A stretch of DNA of 64,000 nucleotides from Hymenopellis radicata (Eukaryota; Basidiomycota; Agaricomycetes; Agaricales; Physalacriaceae), in contig JADNRX010000025.1 in assembly GCA_015501595.1 (NCBI GenBank), positions 124,001 through 188,000 on the forward strand, read 5' to 3'. The notes under the pieces were generated by a model. That model did no database searches, had not been told where the DNA came from, and was given only the letters and a program-made list of their open reading frames with translations. This document shows, one piece after another, positions 53,674-64,000 of the stretch (positions within the stretch are counted from its first letter, which is position 1; each line of letters starts with the position of its first letter). The translations under genes and the position numbers were made by a program.

Positions 53674-55957
53674 TCACATCACCGTACACTTCTCCTCCTC
53701 CGCCTTGCCACCTTGGAATCCCATCTCAGCAAATGTCGTCGGACCCGGACGCTTCGGCGGCCCCGAACCAGCGGGCTGCGGTGTATTCATCACACCCGCC
53801 GGGATACGCCCACTTGGATTCGACGCCGCGGTTGATGGTCGTGAATTTGGAGCTACAAAGGACATGTTAGCAAACATTGAATAACGTACAAGTAGATAGA
53901 GAAACATACCTCCCGAGGGAAGTTTTGCGTGGCTGCTCCCGGGGGACCCTCCTGCTGCAGGCGGTCGCGGCGATACCTGTGGAACTTGGCCGCTGGGCAT
54001 ACGACCAGCTTGAGGACGTGAGGGTGACTGCGAGTGCGGCCTGGGAGCCCCGGCGCCAGGATCGGTAAGTGAGTACCGGTTCCGTCCAGGCATCTGCTGC
54101 TGTACAGGTTGCGACGCCATTGGCGGCATGGGTTGCTGAGGAATAGGCGACATAGTGTGCTGCATAGGAGGCATCGGCTGGTGAGCCATTGGCGGCATAG
54201 GCTGCTGAGGGAGACTCGGCATAGGTGGCGTCATCTCGAGGGTGTTCTTCCTCAGCATCCCAACGACGTCCCGACCAGGTCCCTGAGGCTGTTGAGGACC
54301 GTTATGCGCCTTCATCCGAGCCTTCGTCCGAGTCCTGACCAAAGTATCCCCCATGACGCGTTCATGCTCTTCCCGCCCCATCCCCTGTCCGCCCTGGAAC
54401 TCAATGCTTTCAGCCTCTCACCAGCATCAGCATTTCCTTGCTCATATGCCTTAGTGTACCATACTCTCGCCTTCACGAGGTCAACTGGTCCGCCCACGCC
54501 AACTTCGTCGTAATATCCCATCGCAAACATTGCACTCGCCAACTCGCCGGCAGCACGTTCAGCGAACACCCTCGCCAAACTCTCGTCTCTCTCAAAGGCG
54601 CCTTCCGCACCGCACAGGAACCATTTACTCAGTGCCATATCGGCCTCGCGTTCACCTGCTTGACTAGCCTTGGAATAGTACTCCACAGAGAGCAGCGCGT
54701 CGTAGGAGAATGGGTAGGTTGCGAACTCATGAGCGTGCGCAAGCTTATACTGAGCCGGCGGGAAGTGTAACTGGGCTGCTTTGACGAGGTAAGGCTTTGC
54801 TGTAAGGAGAGGGTTGGGAGGAAGGGGAACTTGAGGAAGTGTGTGGGGAGCCGGAGCGGTGAACTCGCTCATGAGCAACAACGCATACACATACGCTGGC
54901 TCCGGCGTGTACATGGTCGCCCCGGCTGCCGCGCGCTTCAAGAGATCCATCGCCTTGACAGGATCCTGGTTGACATCCAGCTGCCCAAGAAGATAGGCCA
55001 TTCCCATACGGTAGCTGCAGCTATTCACGCCAACGCGAACTCCGCGCTCAAAGCACTCCTTCGCATGTTGATTGTCTCCAAACTGCTCGTAGTCCCGACC
55101 GAGTCTGAACCACGCCATATGGCAGCCTGCTCGCGCAGAGGCCTCGAAATCACGGAAGGCTTGGCGCGGGTTCGCTGACGCAGATATACACGCGCGCAGG
55201 TACACGGCTTCCGGATTAGAAACCGCCAAGGAGGATAGCAGGCTGTTAGCTCTGTTTTGAAGAGATTGGGCATGAGGTGTTCCGCGTTCAATGAGAAATA
55301 CGGCGTCCCGACACCATGCCATCTGGCCTGCGGGTGTCGAGGGCGACGCGGCAGTTAGGTCCTTGACCGTAGGAAGGGGCGGAGCAGTGTCTGAAGATGC
55401 CGCTGGCTGCAGCCCGGCGGGAGGTTGCTGTGGTTGGGCATAACCGCCTGTCATACTGCCCACCCTTCGTATACTAGCCATGACATCCTCACCTCCGGCG
55501 CCAGCGACATTGCCGTGGGAAGACGACAAGGCGAAGCCTCCAGCAAAGCCACTCATACCTCCGTAGGACTGGGATGCCATGGCCGGTTGTTGAGGCGGCG
55601 GCGGTGTGTTCAGTCTCATATTGGCTAGTCCTTCCAAATCGACAGCGGGATTGCTGGTCCCTGTGGACGTGGTGCTGGCATAGGCGATGTCACGCGATAA
55701 TCTGCTTGAGGAGGCGGTGCAGCATTGTACGACGACGGAGGAGGTGAATTGTAGACGTTGGGCCCTAATCCTCCAGAACTGTAGGACGCTGGTGGTTGAC
55801 CTCCGCCGTAAGGATTGTACGGCGCGTTGTAAGGGGAGGGAGGTGCAGGACTTCCATGATATTGAGAGGGTGCTGGCGGGGAAGCGCCGTACTCGTAAGG
55901 GTGATAGCGAATCTCGGGGTGTGGCGGCAACGGTGGTGGTGGCGGTGGGATTGACAT
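53674..55957 (-). CDS. skt5: Chitin synthase activator Skt5/Chs4 homologue (Sel1 repeats, CAAX end)
   Basis: Skt5/Chs4 binds and activates a chitin synthase and places it at the membrane. From ATG 55957 the N-terminus is Pro/Tyr-rich and disordered (MSIPPPPPPLPPHP). A conserved VDLEGLANMRLN precedes a run of Sel1-like repeats (AGQMAWCRDAVFLIERG, FEASARAGCHMAWFRLGRDY, KECFERGVRVGVNSCSYRMG, AMDLLKRAAAGA, YYSKASQAGEREADMALSKW, SAMFAMGYYDEVG, KARVWYTKAYEQGNADAGER). The C-terminus is Pro/Met/Gln-rich and ends in CTVM, a prenylation box as in yeast Skt5. One intron of 57 nt is at 53853-53909. The frame shifts by one base near 55645-55650 (GGG run) and near 54371-54398 (G/C runs). One extra base in each run would restore a normal protein, so consensus errors are likelier than decay. 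Confidence 0.85.
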
Positions 55958-57365
55958 GTCGAATGAAAATGCCCGTGAATCCGGTTAGAATAAGATGCAT
56001 GGTCGACGTGGCACACAGAGAACACACCTGGATCACAGTTTTTGATTATGGGTGCTGGATTGTTCGATTCGCCAGTTAGGGTTGAGAGTACTGTGTACTA
56101 CTGATCCGCCAACGTCAGTGCTAGAGCAACGACATCACAAGAAGACCCACCTCTGTTTTCGTTCTTCTTCAACGTACGGATCGTTTCTGCAACATTCATC
56201 AGAGACCAATCATCAACGTCTTGAACTGCCGAGACACGTACATCTATCCGCCTGTTCCGGGGGTATCCAAGTGGGTGCGTCGGGGCAAGAAAGTAGATGA
56301 CACTCAAGAGTCCGATTCAAGTATGCAGCTGGTTATGAATGTAGTCGCAGTCAGAGAGATCAACACCGCCAGCGCTCGGTACCTCTTCTATATGATGTAA
56401 TGCTGTGCACGTGCCCTCCAAGCGCGTTCTATTCTCGTACCCTAGTCTATTCTTACGACATTTCGCCACCCATTAATATCTTGTTACATGTCAAAAGCGA
56501 CATTTAAGCGCCAAATCCCGCGAATACATCGGAAACCAGAGGTATAACAGGAAACGAAGCCGCCTTACGGCGGCTAGGCGCATCAACAGTAGTGATGCCC
56601 CACCGCGGGCCAGCTATTTGTACAAAATATCATGTTTGGGACCGGCTACGCTTTCAACGTTTGAACTGCATGCCTCCGGAATCCTTACCGTCAACAGACA
56701 CCAACATTGAGAACATTTGTCACATCTTGCGTGTGGATCGTTCGTTCCTGTACATGCATGATTTCAGTGTAGTCTCGCTTTATCACGCGTCCAGCGTGTC
56801 TTGTTACCAACAGTTAATTTCCACCTATCTCATCAGACTGTCGTTGAAACCTGCGCCTTGCGCGACAAAAGTCTGCAGACCAAGATGACCCTTAGAATTT
56901 TCTGCTACGCGTCTCATGCAAAACGACGACAATCTGCGGCATAGTTCTACGCATCAGCGGGGACAGTGCCGAATACTGCGCGTCGATATCCACCACCATC
57001 CTGATAGAGATTAGAGTTTCCAAGGTATCGACGCGAACGGTCAACGACGTGCAGTCTAACACTCGGTACCTGGGATCCCATCAGTTGATCCCTGAGATTC
57101 CTTCGGCCTTACGAAACTGGCGACCTAGAACAAGAAGTTTGTTTGGATTTCAACACGGTATGAGAAGACGGAAAGAAGAGTTCAAAACGTAAGACTATGT
57201 GACAATAAAAGTACAAGAATATCTACGATGATCATACAGAGACATAAGTTACCTAGATGATAGAGGAGCACAAGAGGCAATGAAGAACAAGGGAGCACAA
57301 AATGGTGATGGATATGACGGGAGTAAGACGCGGATGGAATAAACGCCACAATCAGCGTTGCGAGA
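55958..57365. promoter_or_regulatory. Intergenic region upstream of skt5
   Basis: About 1.4 kb between the 5' end of skt5 and the 3' end of the zinc-finger gene (both on the minus strand). It should hold the skt5 promoter and the terminator of the next gene. No TATA box or repeat stands out, and the open frames here are short and unsupported. Confidence 0.35.
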
Positions 57366-58314
57366 CTATTGGACCATTCCTTTTCCACGGGGAGCCCACT
57401 CTGCATTGTTTGCGCCGTAATAATATCCCCGCTCGACGCCCCGCAACGGAGCGAGCACAGGTGGAGGGCTGTCGTACCGCGCATAGCCCTCTTGTGAATA
57501 AGCTTGGTAAGGCGTCGGCGGGCCGCTCGAGCTGTCTGGACTGGGTGGAGAGATGTGGGCAATGCTATGTCTCGACGACGTCTCATAATGAGAGTGTGAG
57601 TGGGTAAGCTGGGGTGGCGGAGGCAATGAGTGCTGTGAGAGATGTTGTGAAGATTGGTGGGAGAGAGATGGCTGGTGAGCGAGAGCGTGTGGACTCTGGA
57701 TGGGACTCAATTGCTGCTGTTGCTGTTGCTGAGTCTGGTGATGCTGCAAAGAGTGCGCAGAGAACGGAGGAGATGGAGTGGAGTTGGAGTGCACGTAGGA
57801 ATAACCGCTATTTCCGTTGGATGTATTCTCGTAATACGAGTTATTCGTGGTGGTGGCAGGCAGCGTCGCGTGTGCCAAAGGTGGAGGAGAGTCTGGAGGT
57901 GGGGAATGGGACGTGTACACTCGGGCAGGCTCCAAGGCTGGCGGTGGAGATTCTTCCTTCTTGGGCTGGGCGGGCGTGTTGAGCACACGAGAGATGGCAG
58001 AACGCGCGCTGTTTCGGCGGGAACCAGGCGACAAATGTATTCTGTAGCTGTGGCACGAGTCAGAGACGGGGCCTTGGATACGGGACGAAAAGGACATACT
58101 GTTGTTGAAGGTTATCCTGGCGCGAGCAGCGTGTCTCGCATCCAGGGAAAGGACATTTATGGTTCCGTTCCCCAGTATGTACACGCGAATGGCGTGCTAG
58201 GTGGCCAGAGGTAGTGAAGGCCCTCTCGCAGGTAGGGCAGACGTGTTTCTTTTTGGGCAGCGACGACGACGACATGGCAGGCGACTGCGACTTTTCAGAG
58301 GGAGCTCTTGGCAT
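57366..58314 (-). CDS. C2H2 zinc-finger transcription factor, Nrg1/Mig1-like
   Basis: Two exons (58314-58100 and 58047-57366, 52-nt intron) give 298 residues. After a Ser/Lys-rich start (MPRAPSEKSQSP) come two C2H2 fingers: CPTCERAFTTSGHLARHSRVH, with the linker TGERNHK, then CPFPGCETRCSRQDNLQQH and, after the splice, YRIH. Together with LSPGSRR these closely match fungal Nrg1/Mig1-type repressors. The intron falls inside the second finger and splicing is needed to complete its His pair. The rest is low-complexity (Ser, Pro, a Gln run of 7, His) as in many fungal regulators, and ends PRGKGMVQ. DNA binding is clear; target genes are not. Confidence 0.8.
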
Positions 58315-61300
58315 GGTAGCAGAGTTATAAGCGGGGGGAGAGATGAAGATGGAGACGAATGAGGCAGGGTTCAAATAAGTATCCCGACAGAGATAAGAAC
58401 CGCTTATGTTTCCCAAAGCCGTTTATGTTTTCAGATCCCGAAACGAGATCCGCAAAAAATTATTATTATTCTTTTGCCGCACACGTGCCCATCACCTGGC
58501 TTGGTTCGCTTGCCACCCGCGTCCAGTCCGTCTATCCATCAAGTCCCCGGCTCTCCACCAACAAACGTCTGACATGGCCACTATTCCATCCTATATCCAT
58601 TCAGTCTCTGTTTTCCATCCTCCGTCCTTTACTTTGCCTTGTCCTCCGCACTTTTCCTCATATTTTATTCCCGTCGGCTCCGCTCCACAAACGTAATCGA
58701 CACCCACCATTGCAAATTAACCTCTTTCGGTCTAGCATCATCTCCCAAAGTGTTTCATCGCGCTCCCACAATCTTTTTGGGTTGGCTTCCTTCCCCTTCT
58801 GCACTGATTTTCCTTTCAAGATGCCTCTCTTTTCCTCTGAAAATCGCGCGCATCACTACAAACAGTTACCACATGCAAGCGCGTTTCAATCATCTGTGTC
58901 GGTCGGTCTTTTGCCGCCTTTCCTATCTTTCCGTCTTTCCAATTCCTGCTCGTTTCATCCTCATCAGTCCAGAACATGACCCTGAACCCTGATCTCCCAG
59001 GGTCTAGTCCTTCTCCTGCCTATTCGAGATCTTCTCTGGCACGTCAGATCTCCCTGCACCTTCCTCCCTGCCCCCGCCCCGCCCCTTCATCCTCGACCGC
59101 GTGTGAACCATCGGACTTCGGAACACGCTCGAAGGGGGGATGGAGGAGGAGGTATCTTTGGCTATGACTGGTGCTGTTGCTAGGCACAAATTTCGACTCC
59201 GCTCTGGCCGGCGCGGCTACCCGGTCCCCGACGGACGGTGTTCTTCTCGTTTTCAGTCATGTAAAATTTCATCGACATACTGCCATACGTCGTACATCTT
59301 CCGTATAACACACGTAATCCACATGATGGCGCAGACTGGCGCGCGGAGCGAGGCCGAATCACGCGCTCTCTCTCCCAGCAGCTGCACAACTCTGACACCT
59401 GGCTATCAAACTGGTAATCAAACCTCCAGTGACTTATCGTCCAGGAATGGTACACATCAACGTCCAATTCAGTTCTGCCGTTTGCGTGTGTCTGCGTATC
59501 AATTTACAGGAACCTCACAAGACGCAGTCGGGTAGAGCGGCGGGATTGGATCACGTATGATGGATGTGACGCATCTCTGCATAGACACACTCTCGCCTCC
59601 TTCCGTCCTCCATTTACTTTGCGTGGATTTGCGTCCGTGGCTTGTATCCCTTACGACAAGGGCAAGAATACGCGAAACCCTGAAATGTGATCGACGTCGA
59701 CTACCAGAAGGGATGTATAATGAAAAGTCAGGATTGTAGGCTACATCCTCAGGCTGAGAACAATAATAGGATCTCCAGAGAGTCCAGTAACCGGCATTGG
59801 GCAAGATGCGACGTTCCAGTGTCTGTCTAGACGTGTACTTGGGATCCAATCGAGCCAATCTAGTCCGACTTGCCGCTGTTCGTTATCATCCTCAGATCTC
59901 GAGGCTCCGAGTCTTCGGCCAAGCTCATTCAGATCTCGAGGCTCTTCGCCAAGCTCATCGAACCAAGAACTTCAAACGCAAGTCTAGGCATTGTTGTGTG
60001 CTTCATCTTGTCAGTTCCGCGAACGCCAGCTACAACCCGTAACGCTATACGACTATCAAGAGGTCGCGAAACGAGCCATGTAAGTATTTCCGTTATTCAA
60101 GTAACGAGCGTAAGCCGCTTTCACGTCCCTGGACCCCACAAAAGTATTGACGTCGAGGCCGACGAAAATGCAAATCCTGATCTTCACCCTCCACCTTCGC
60201 TTGCACTCGCGTACACCATAGTCTCTTCCAACTTTAACAGCGGCAGCTCCTTCGATGCGTCATACTCTTGTCCCACAAGTTCAAAACCTAAACCTGCATG
60301 CGGAGCCATTTTCTCCTCGATGCACACGCGTCATAGATCCGCACGCTACGCGTCGCGACGTCGAATAACCTTTCATTATCATTGAGGAGGCTTCGAAAAT
60401 AAGTCAATGGCATCCTCGAACCCTGATTTGCCCCTTCCTCTTCATCGCCTATGCATACCGAGGACCGACCTACAGGGTCTCCACAATTAACGGCGGGAAC
60501 GAGTATCGCTTGCAAGGATCCAGATTTACATGTCGAGTGCCATGGAGCCTCTTGACAGCCGCCTCAGAAATTCCTGTCATGATTTGCTTGGTCTTTGGCA
60601 GACCCCGCAACGGCGCCTGACCTTCAGACGAAGGACACCCGCGAAGGCGGAATATCCGTTCATTATCATAGCACCCGGCGCGCATACAAGTTGCTTCCGT
60701 CCCCACACCCTCCGGCAAGGGTCCTCGGGGAGGGGTCAGAGTGGTCCCAAAATAGTGCTCATCCATGGACCCTGAGTGCACTCAAAGTAGACAGGCCCGG
60801 TTCATCCTCCTCCAGTGCACCACCGACGACGGGATCGTTTGCCCCAGGTAATCAAGCCAAGTTGTACTTGTCACAGGAAACGCCAGGCTACCGCGATTTA
60901 CAAAAGGACGGCTATCAAACTCGCCGCTGTCTGCCAAATCTAAATTAAAGATTGACAATAGCAGTGGACCTAGAATTCAAGTTCAACAAGGAAGGTATGT
61001 TAATGGGGATGGGGTACTCACTCAAGTCGAGCGGAACAGGGCCCGGTGTACAGGAGTTTCCATGCATCCGCCTATGGGGAATAATACGTTTAAAGCCGCA
61101 AAAGCCTCCACAATCTGCCATGGGTCAAACCACAGACGTGCGGGCCACTTACCTTGAGCTGGCTGGTACCTGTGTACCTCGTACATGACGTGAAAAGCAA
61201 CGATTGTTAAGATCACCGGCCACGCCAAAGAATTCACCTGTTCAACATATGCCACAGAATTTCATTTCGATTTACAGAAGAAGAAGAAGTCCGAGTGTGA

Positions 61301-62560
61301 GTGCGTCAAGGCGATATCCCCGGAGGTATTCCGTCTGGGTATCAAACTGCTTCTATCTGGCCATCAGACTGCCCGCTGCACGAACCAGACCCTAGAATGT
61401 GGGGTCATTTGTTTACGGTGGTGGAGGCAGCTTCCGTCATCTGGGAAATAGGAAAAGATATCAGTTGGAGGCTTAAGTCAAGCTTGCACTAACGTCGGGG
61501 CGGACTACTTACGGGGATGCGATATGTTTATGTCCTGCTGACATCGGCCAACTGTTGTGATGCATCAGAACAGAAACCCGCTCCGATGCGGACGGAGAGA
61601 CAGTCACCGTCTCTCGCTCTCTCCCAAGTCCATAAGTCGGGCATCACAAGCGTGCATTCAAACATGCCACACCTCGGTGCGATGGTCCGTAGTACGCTCT
61701 ATTGAATTATGTCTTAATGCATGCATGAGGTTTGACAGACTAGGCCCAGGCAAAAATGTGTGAGAGAGCAGGGCATGTCCTACGGAATCGCATGTTATTT
61801 GACATGGGAACGGAACGACAGATACAAACGAAGCACACCATTAGGGAGTTATCGTTTGTACACACATGCGAAAGAACTGTTGGTTGGTAACACCGGACAG
61901 GAAGAATCACCTTTGTTGTCGGTACTTGTGCTAGACCGAAAATTAGAAGTTCTACAGCGCAGTCCACCTTGAGAAACAGTGTCCACATGCGAGGCCGCGA
62001 TGTCGAGCACGCCACCACCTGATCGGCGAGCATTAATGCATCGTGCTTTCCAAAGAAGCGAATGTTTTCAGAGAAGTGTCTTTGAACAGAAGCGCCAACT
62101 TACTGGGACTCCGATGGAGAGGATGAACGTAAAGAACACCGATAATAATGAACCCGTCATTGTTCCCAAGCTGAGAAGAATTCGTATTGACTAAGATTGA
62201 GACAAGAGCGGAGAATGCTTCTAAGAAAACGAGTTGCGCCAACGCTGGAGGCAGTCGTGTTATTTACGGCTGACATTAGGCCGTTCGACTCGAGTCAAGT
62301 TACGTTCAACATCAATGATCGTGCGCTGCTAAACCCAAAAGTAATCGGAGAAGCAATGGTAATTCGGAGCATCCTATAGCCGACTGGCGGAGAGTGGATT
62401 GTTCATGAAAGGTGTCATGGGCGAGAGGACTGCAGCAACCCGGGCGCGAGTACGATGAGGAAGGAAACAAGTTGAGCTGGGTGACGTCAGAGGCGGATCC
62501 GAATTGGATTAGTCATGGCATTTGAAGTTTTCAGTGCATCGATTAGACGACGACCACGAC
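58315..62560. other. 4.2-kb intergenic stretch
   Basis: Between the divergent zinc-finger and ABCF genes. The part next to 58314 is pyrimidine-rich (58500-59080), as in long 5' leaders of fungal regulators. Open frames of 60-200 codons exist but show no domain, splice pattern or known similarity. No transposon ends were found. A CTCGAGGCTC duplication lies at about 59895-59950. Confidence 0.4.
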
Positions 62561-64000
62561 ATGGCTCCTTCCGCGTCGAAGCAAAAGCGTCTCGCTGAAA
62601 AAGCCGCAAAAAAGGCCTCTGGAACTGATGCATCCACATCGACGTCGACGCCAACCGGCTCTGTGAACGGTGCAAGCAGTACCAACACCCCACTGACCAG
62701 TCGGAGCGCCGCGACCAGTCAGGATGACCTGATATCGATGGCCAAGCTAAACATCGCAACGGACAGGTAGGAAAAGTCGGATTATGCTCTCGTAGCCGGC
62801 TCACGTCCATGCAGGAGCGCTGCAGGAGTGTTAGTTTCCGATGTTAAAGGTCGAGACATCAAGATTGACCAGTTCACCTTGTCCTTCCACGGTCGGCTCC
62901 TCATTGAGGGCGCAGAGATCGCTCTCAACTATGGCCAACGGTACGGTCTACTTGGTGAGAACGGCTCTGGAAAGGTACGCTTCAAATGCTTGCCAGCAAT
63001 CACTCTAATCGTCGGCCACAGTCAACATTCCTGCAATCCATTGCCGAACGCGATATTGAAATCCCCCTCATATTGATATCTACCTCGTCCGAGGTGAAGC
63101 TGAGCCATCTGAAGTTAACGCCGTAGATTTCATCGTCGCATCGGCCAAAGAAAAGGTTGCTAAACTCGAAAAGTACATCGAGGATTTATCAGTGGCCGAC
63201 GATGTAGACGAGCTCGCTCTTGATGCCGCTTACGAGGAGCTCGAAGAATTGGATCCCAATACCTTCGAAGTCAAAGCTGGCAGTATTCTCCACGGTCTGG
63301 GTTTCTCTCAAACAATGATGAAGAAACCTACGAAAGACATGTCCGGTGGTTGGCGTATGCGTGTAGCACTTGCTCGTGCCCTCTTCGTGAAACCCCATCT
63401 CCTCCTCCTTGACGAACCTACGAATCATCTTGATCTCGGCGCCGTTGTCTGGCTCGAGGCGTATCTATCCACCTATAATCACATCCTTGTCATCACGTCC
63501 CACTCTCAGGATTTCATGGATTCGGTCTGCACAAACATCATGGATCTTACCAACAAGAAGAAGCTCCTCTATTATACCGGTAACTACTCGACCTACGTTC
63601 GGACAAAGAGCGAGAACGAAGTCAACCAGATGAAAGCGTACCACAAGCAGCAGGAGGAAATTCTGCACATCAAAAAGTACGTCTCGTCATAACCTTGCGA
63701 GAAATCTCAACTCACAGCTTCCGCTAGATTCATTGCTTCCGCTGGTACTTACGCGAACTTGGTACGACAGGCTAAATCGAAGCAAAAGATTCTCGACAAG
63801 ATGGAGGCCGCCGGTCTCATTGAGAAGATTGAACTGGCGAAGCCTTTACGATTCAACTTCGAAGATATCCGGAAACTGCCGCCGCCCATCATTGCTTTCG
63901 ACGATGTTGCATTCGCCTATTCAGGGAAGAAGCAAGACTACCTATACGAACATCTATCCTTCGGTATCGAGTACGTCGGTCTCTGGGCCCGTTACATCTG
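62561..64000 (+). CDS. ARB1: ABCF ATPase, Arb1/ABCF2 homologue (5' part)
   Basis: Cytoplasmic/nuclear ABC ATPase that acts in ribosome assembly and export in yeast. Exons 62561-62766, 62815-62974, 63022-63676 and 63728-63970 are seen, and the gene runs off the window. The N-terminus (MAPSASKQKRLAEKAAKKAS) is the usual basic leader. The first ABC domain has Walker A GENGSGKST (split by intron 2), signature SGGWRMRVALARALF, Walker B HLLLLDEPTNHLD and the switch His in ITSHSQDFMD. The linker and the start of domain 2 (IIAFDDVAFAYSG) follow. At 63063-63067 a run of five C breaks the frame between DIEIP and HIDIYLVRGE; a sixth C would restore it. For an essential gene this points to a consensus error. 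Confidence 0.9.

Noticed and set aside
58359..61700. Several open frames of 60-200 codons in the intergenic region before ARB1
   Set aside because: They overlap on both strands, lack splice structure and domains, and run through pyrimidine-rich leader-like sequence.

Overview
The window is nuclear DNA of a basidiomycete fungus, most likely a mushroom-forming agaricomycete. Protein-coding genes are cut by short GT-AG introns of about 45-60 nt. The mobile-element families (KDZ and Plavaka transposases, many hAT elements, a TET/JBP-type dioxygenase) are those known to be expanded in Agaricomycetes. The conserved genes at the right end (chitin synthase activator Skt5, a two-finger C2H2 factor, an ABCF ATPase) are ordinary fungal genes. 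No rRNA, CRISPR, bacterial or viral features were seen.

Layout. 1-1458: no recognisable gene. 1459-9137: hAT-1, a 7.7 kb element with inverted ends, a multi-exon transposase, an AT-hook accessory protein and a 1.7 kb non-coding tail of RNA-like hairpins. 9138-12457: spacer, then a decayed TET/JBP-like dioxygenase gene. 12816-14165: a convergent PIF1-type helicase fragment. 14200-18826: layered repeats, including a 2.96 kb TA-flanked element inside an older repeat. 18827-26277: hAT-2, with a transposase and a divergent, intact 726-residue gene of unknown function. 26816-33445: an element with about 0.83 kb inverted terminal repeats, a multi-exon unknown gene, and three later insertions. 33463-36806: a KDZ transposase lacking its N-terminus and split by a hAT element. 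36807-45600: nested hAT and TA-flanked elements that have cut one unidentified gene into pieces. 45604-53008: more nested elements, a retroelement gag-like gene split by an insertion, and a Plavaka transposase fragment. 53674-64000: host genes with ordinary spacing.

Much of the history can be read directly. I found exact 8-bp target duplications for seven hAT-type elements and 7/8 matches for two more. TA duplications flank at least eight other elements. These give a partial order of insertions.

The most interesting signal is a recurrent structured motif. GCGTAAGCCC, a short loop, then (G)GGCAGC often follows a perfect hairpin, and the motif lies inside several hAT elements whose terminal repeats are unrelated. 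Two hairpin types show compensatory base changes between copies, which suggests selection on an RNA fold. Other points of note are homologous tRNA-like sequences at the same place in both autonomous hAT elements, a foldback element with two opposed tRNA-like heads and a telomere-like tract, and several one-base G/C-run contractions that break otherwise good reading frames, which looks like a consensus error in the assembly.
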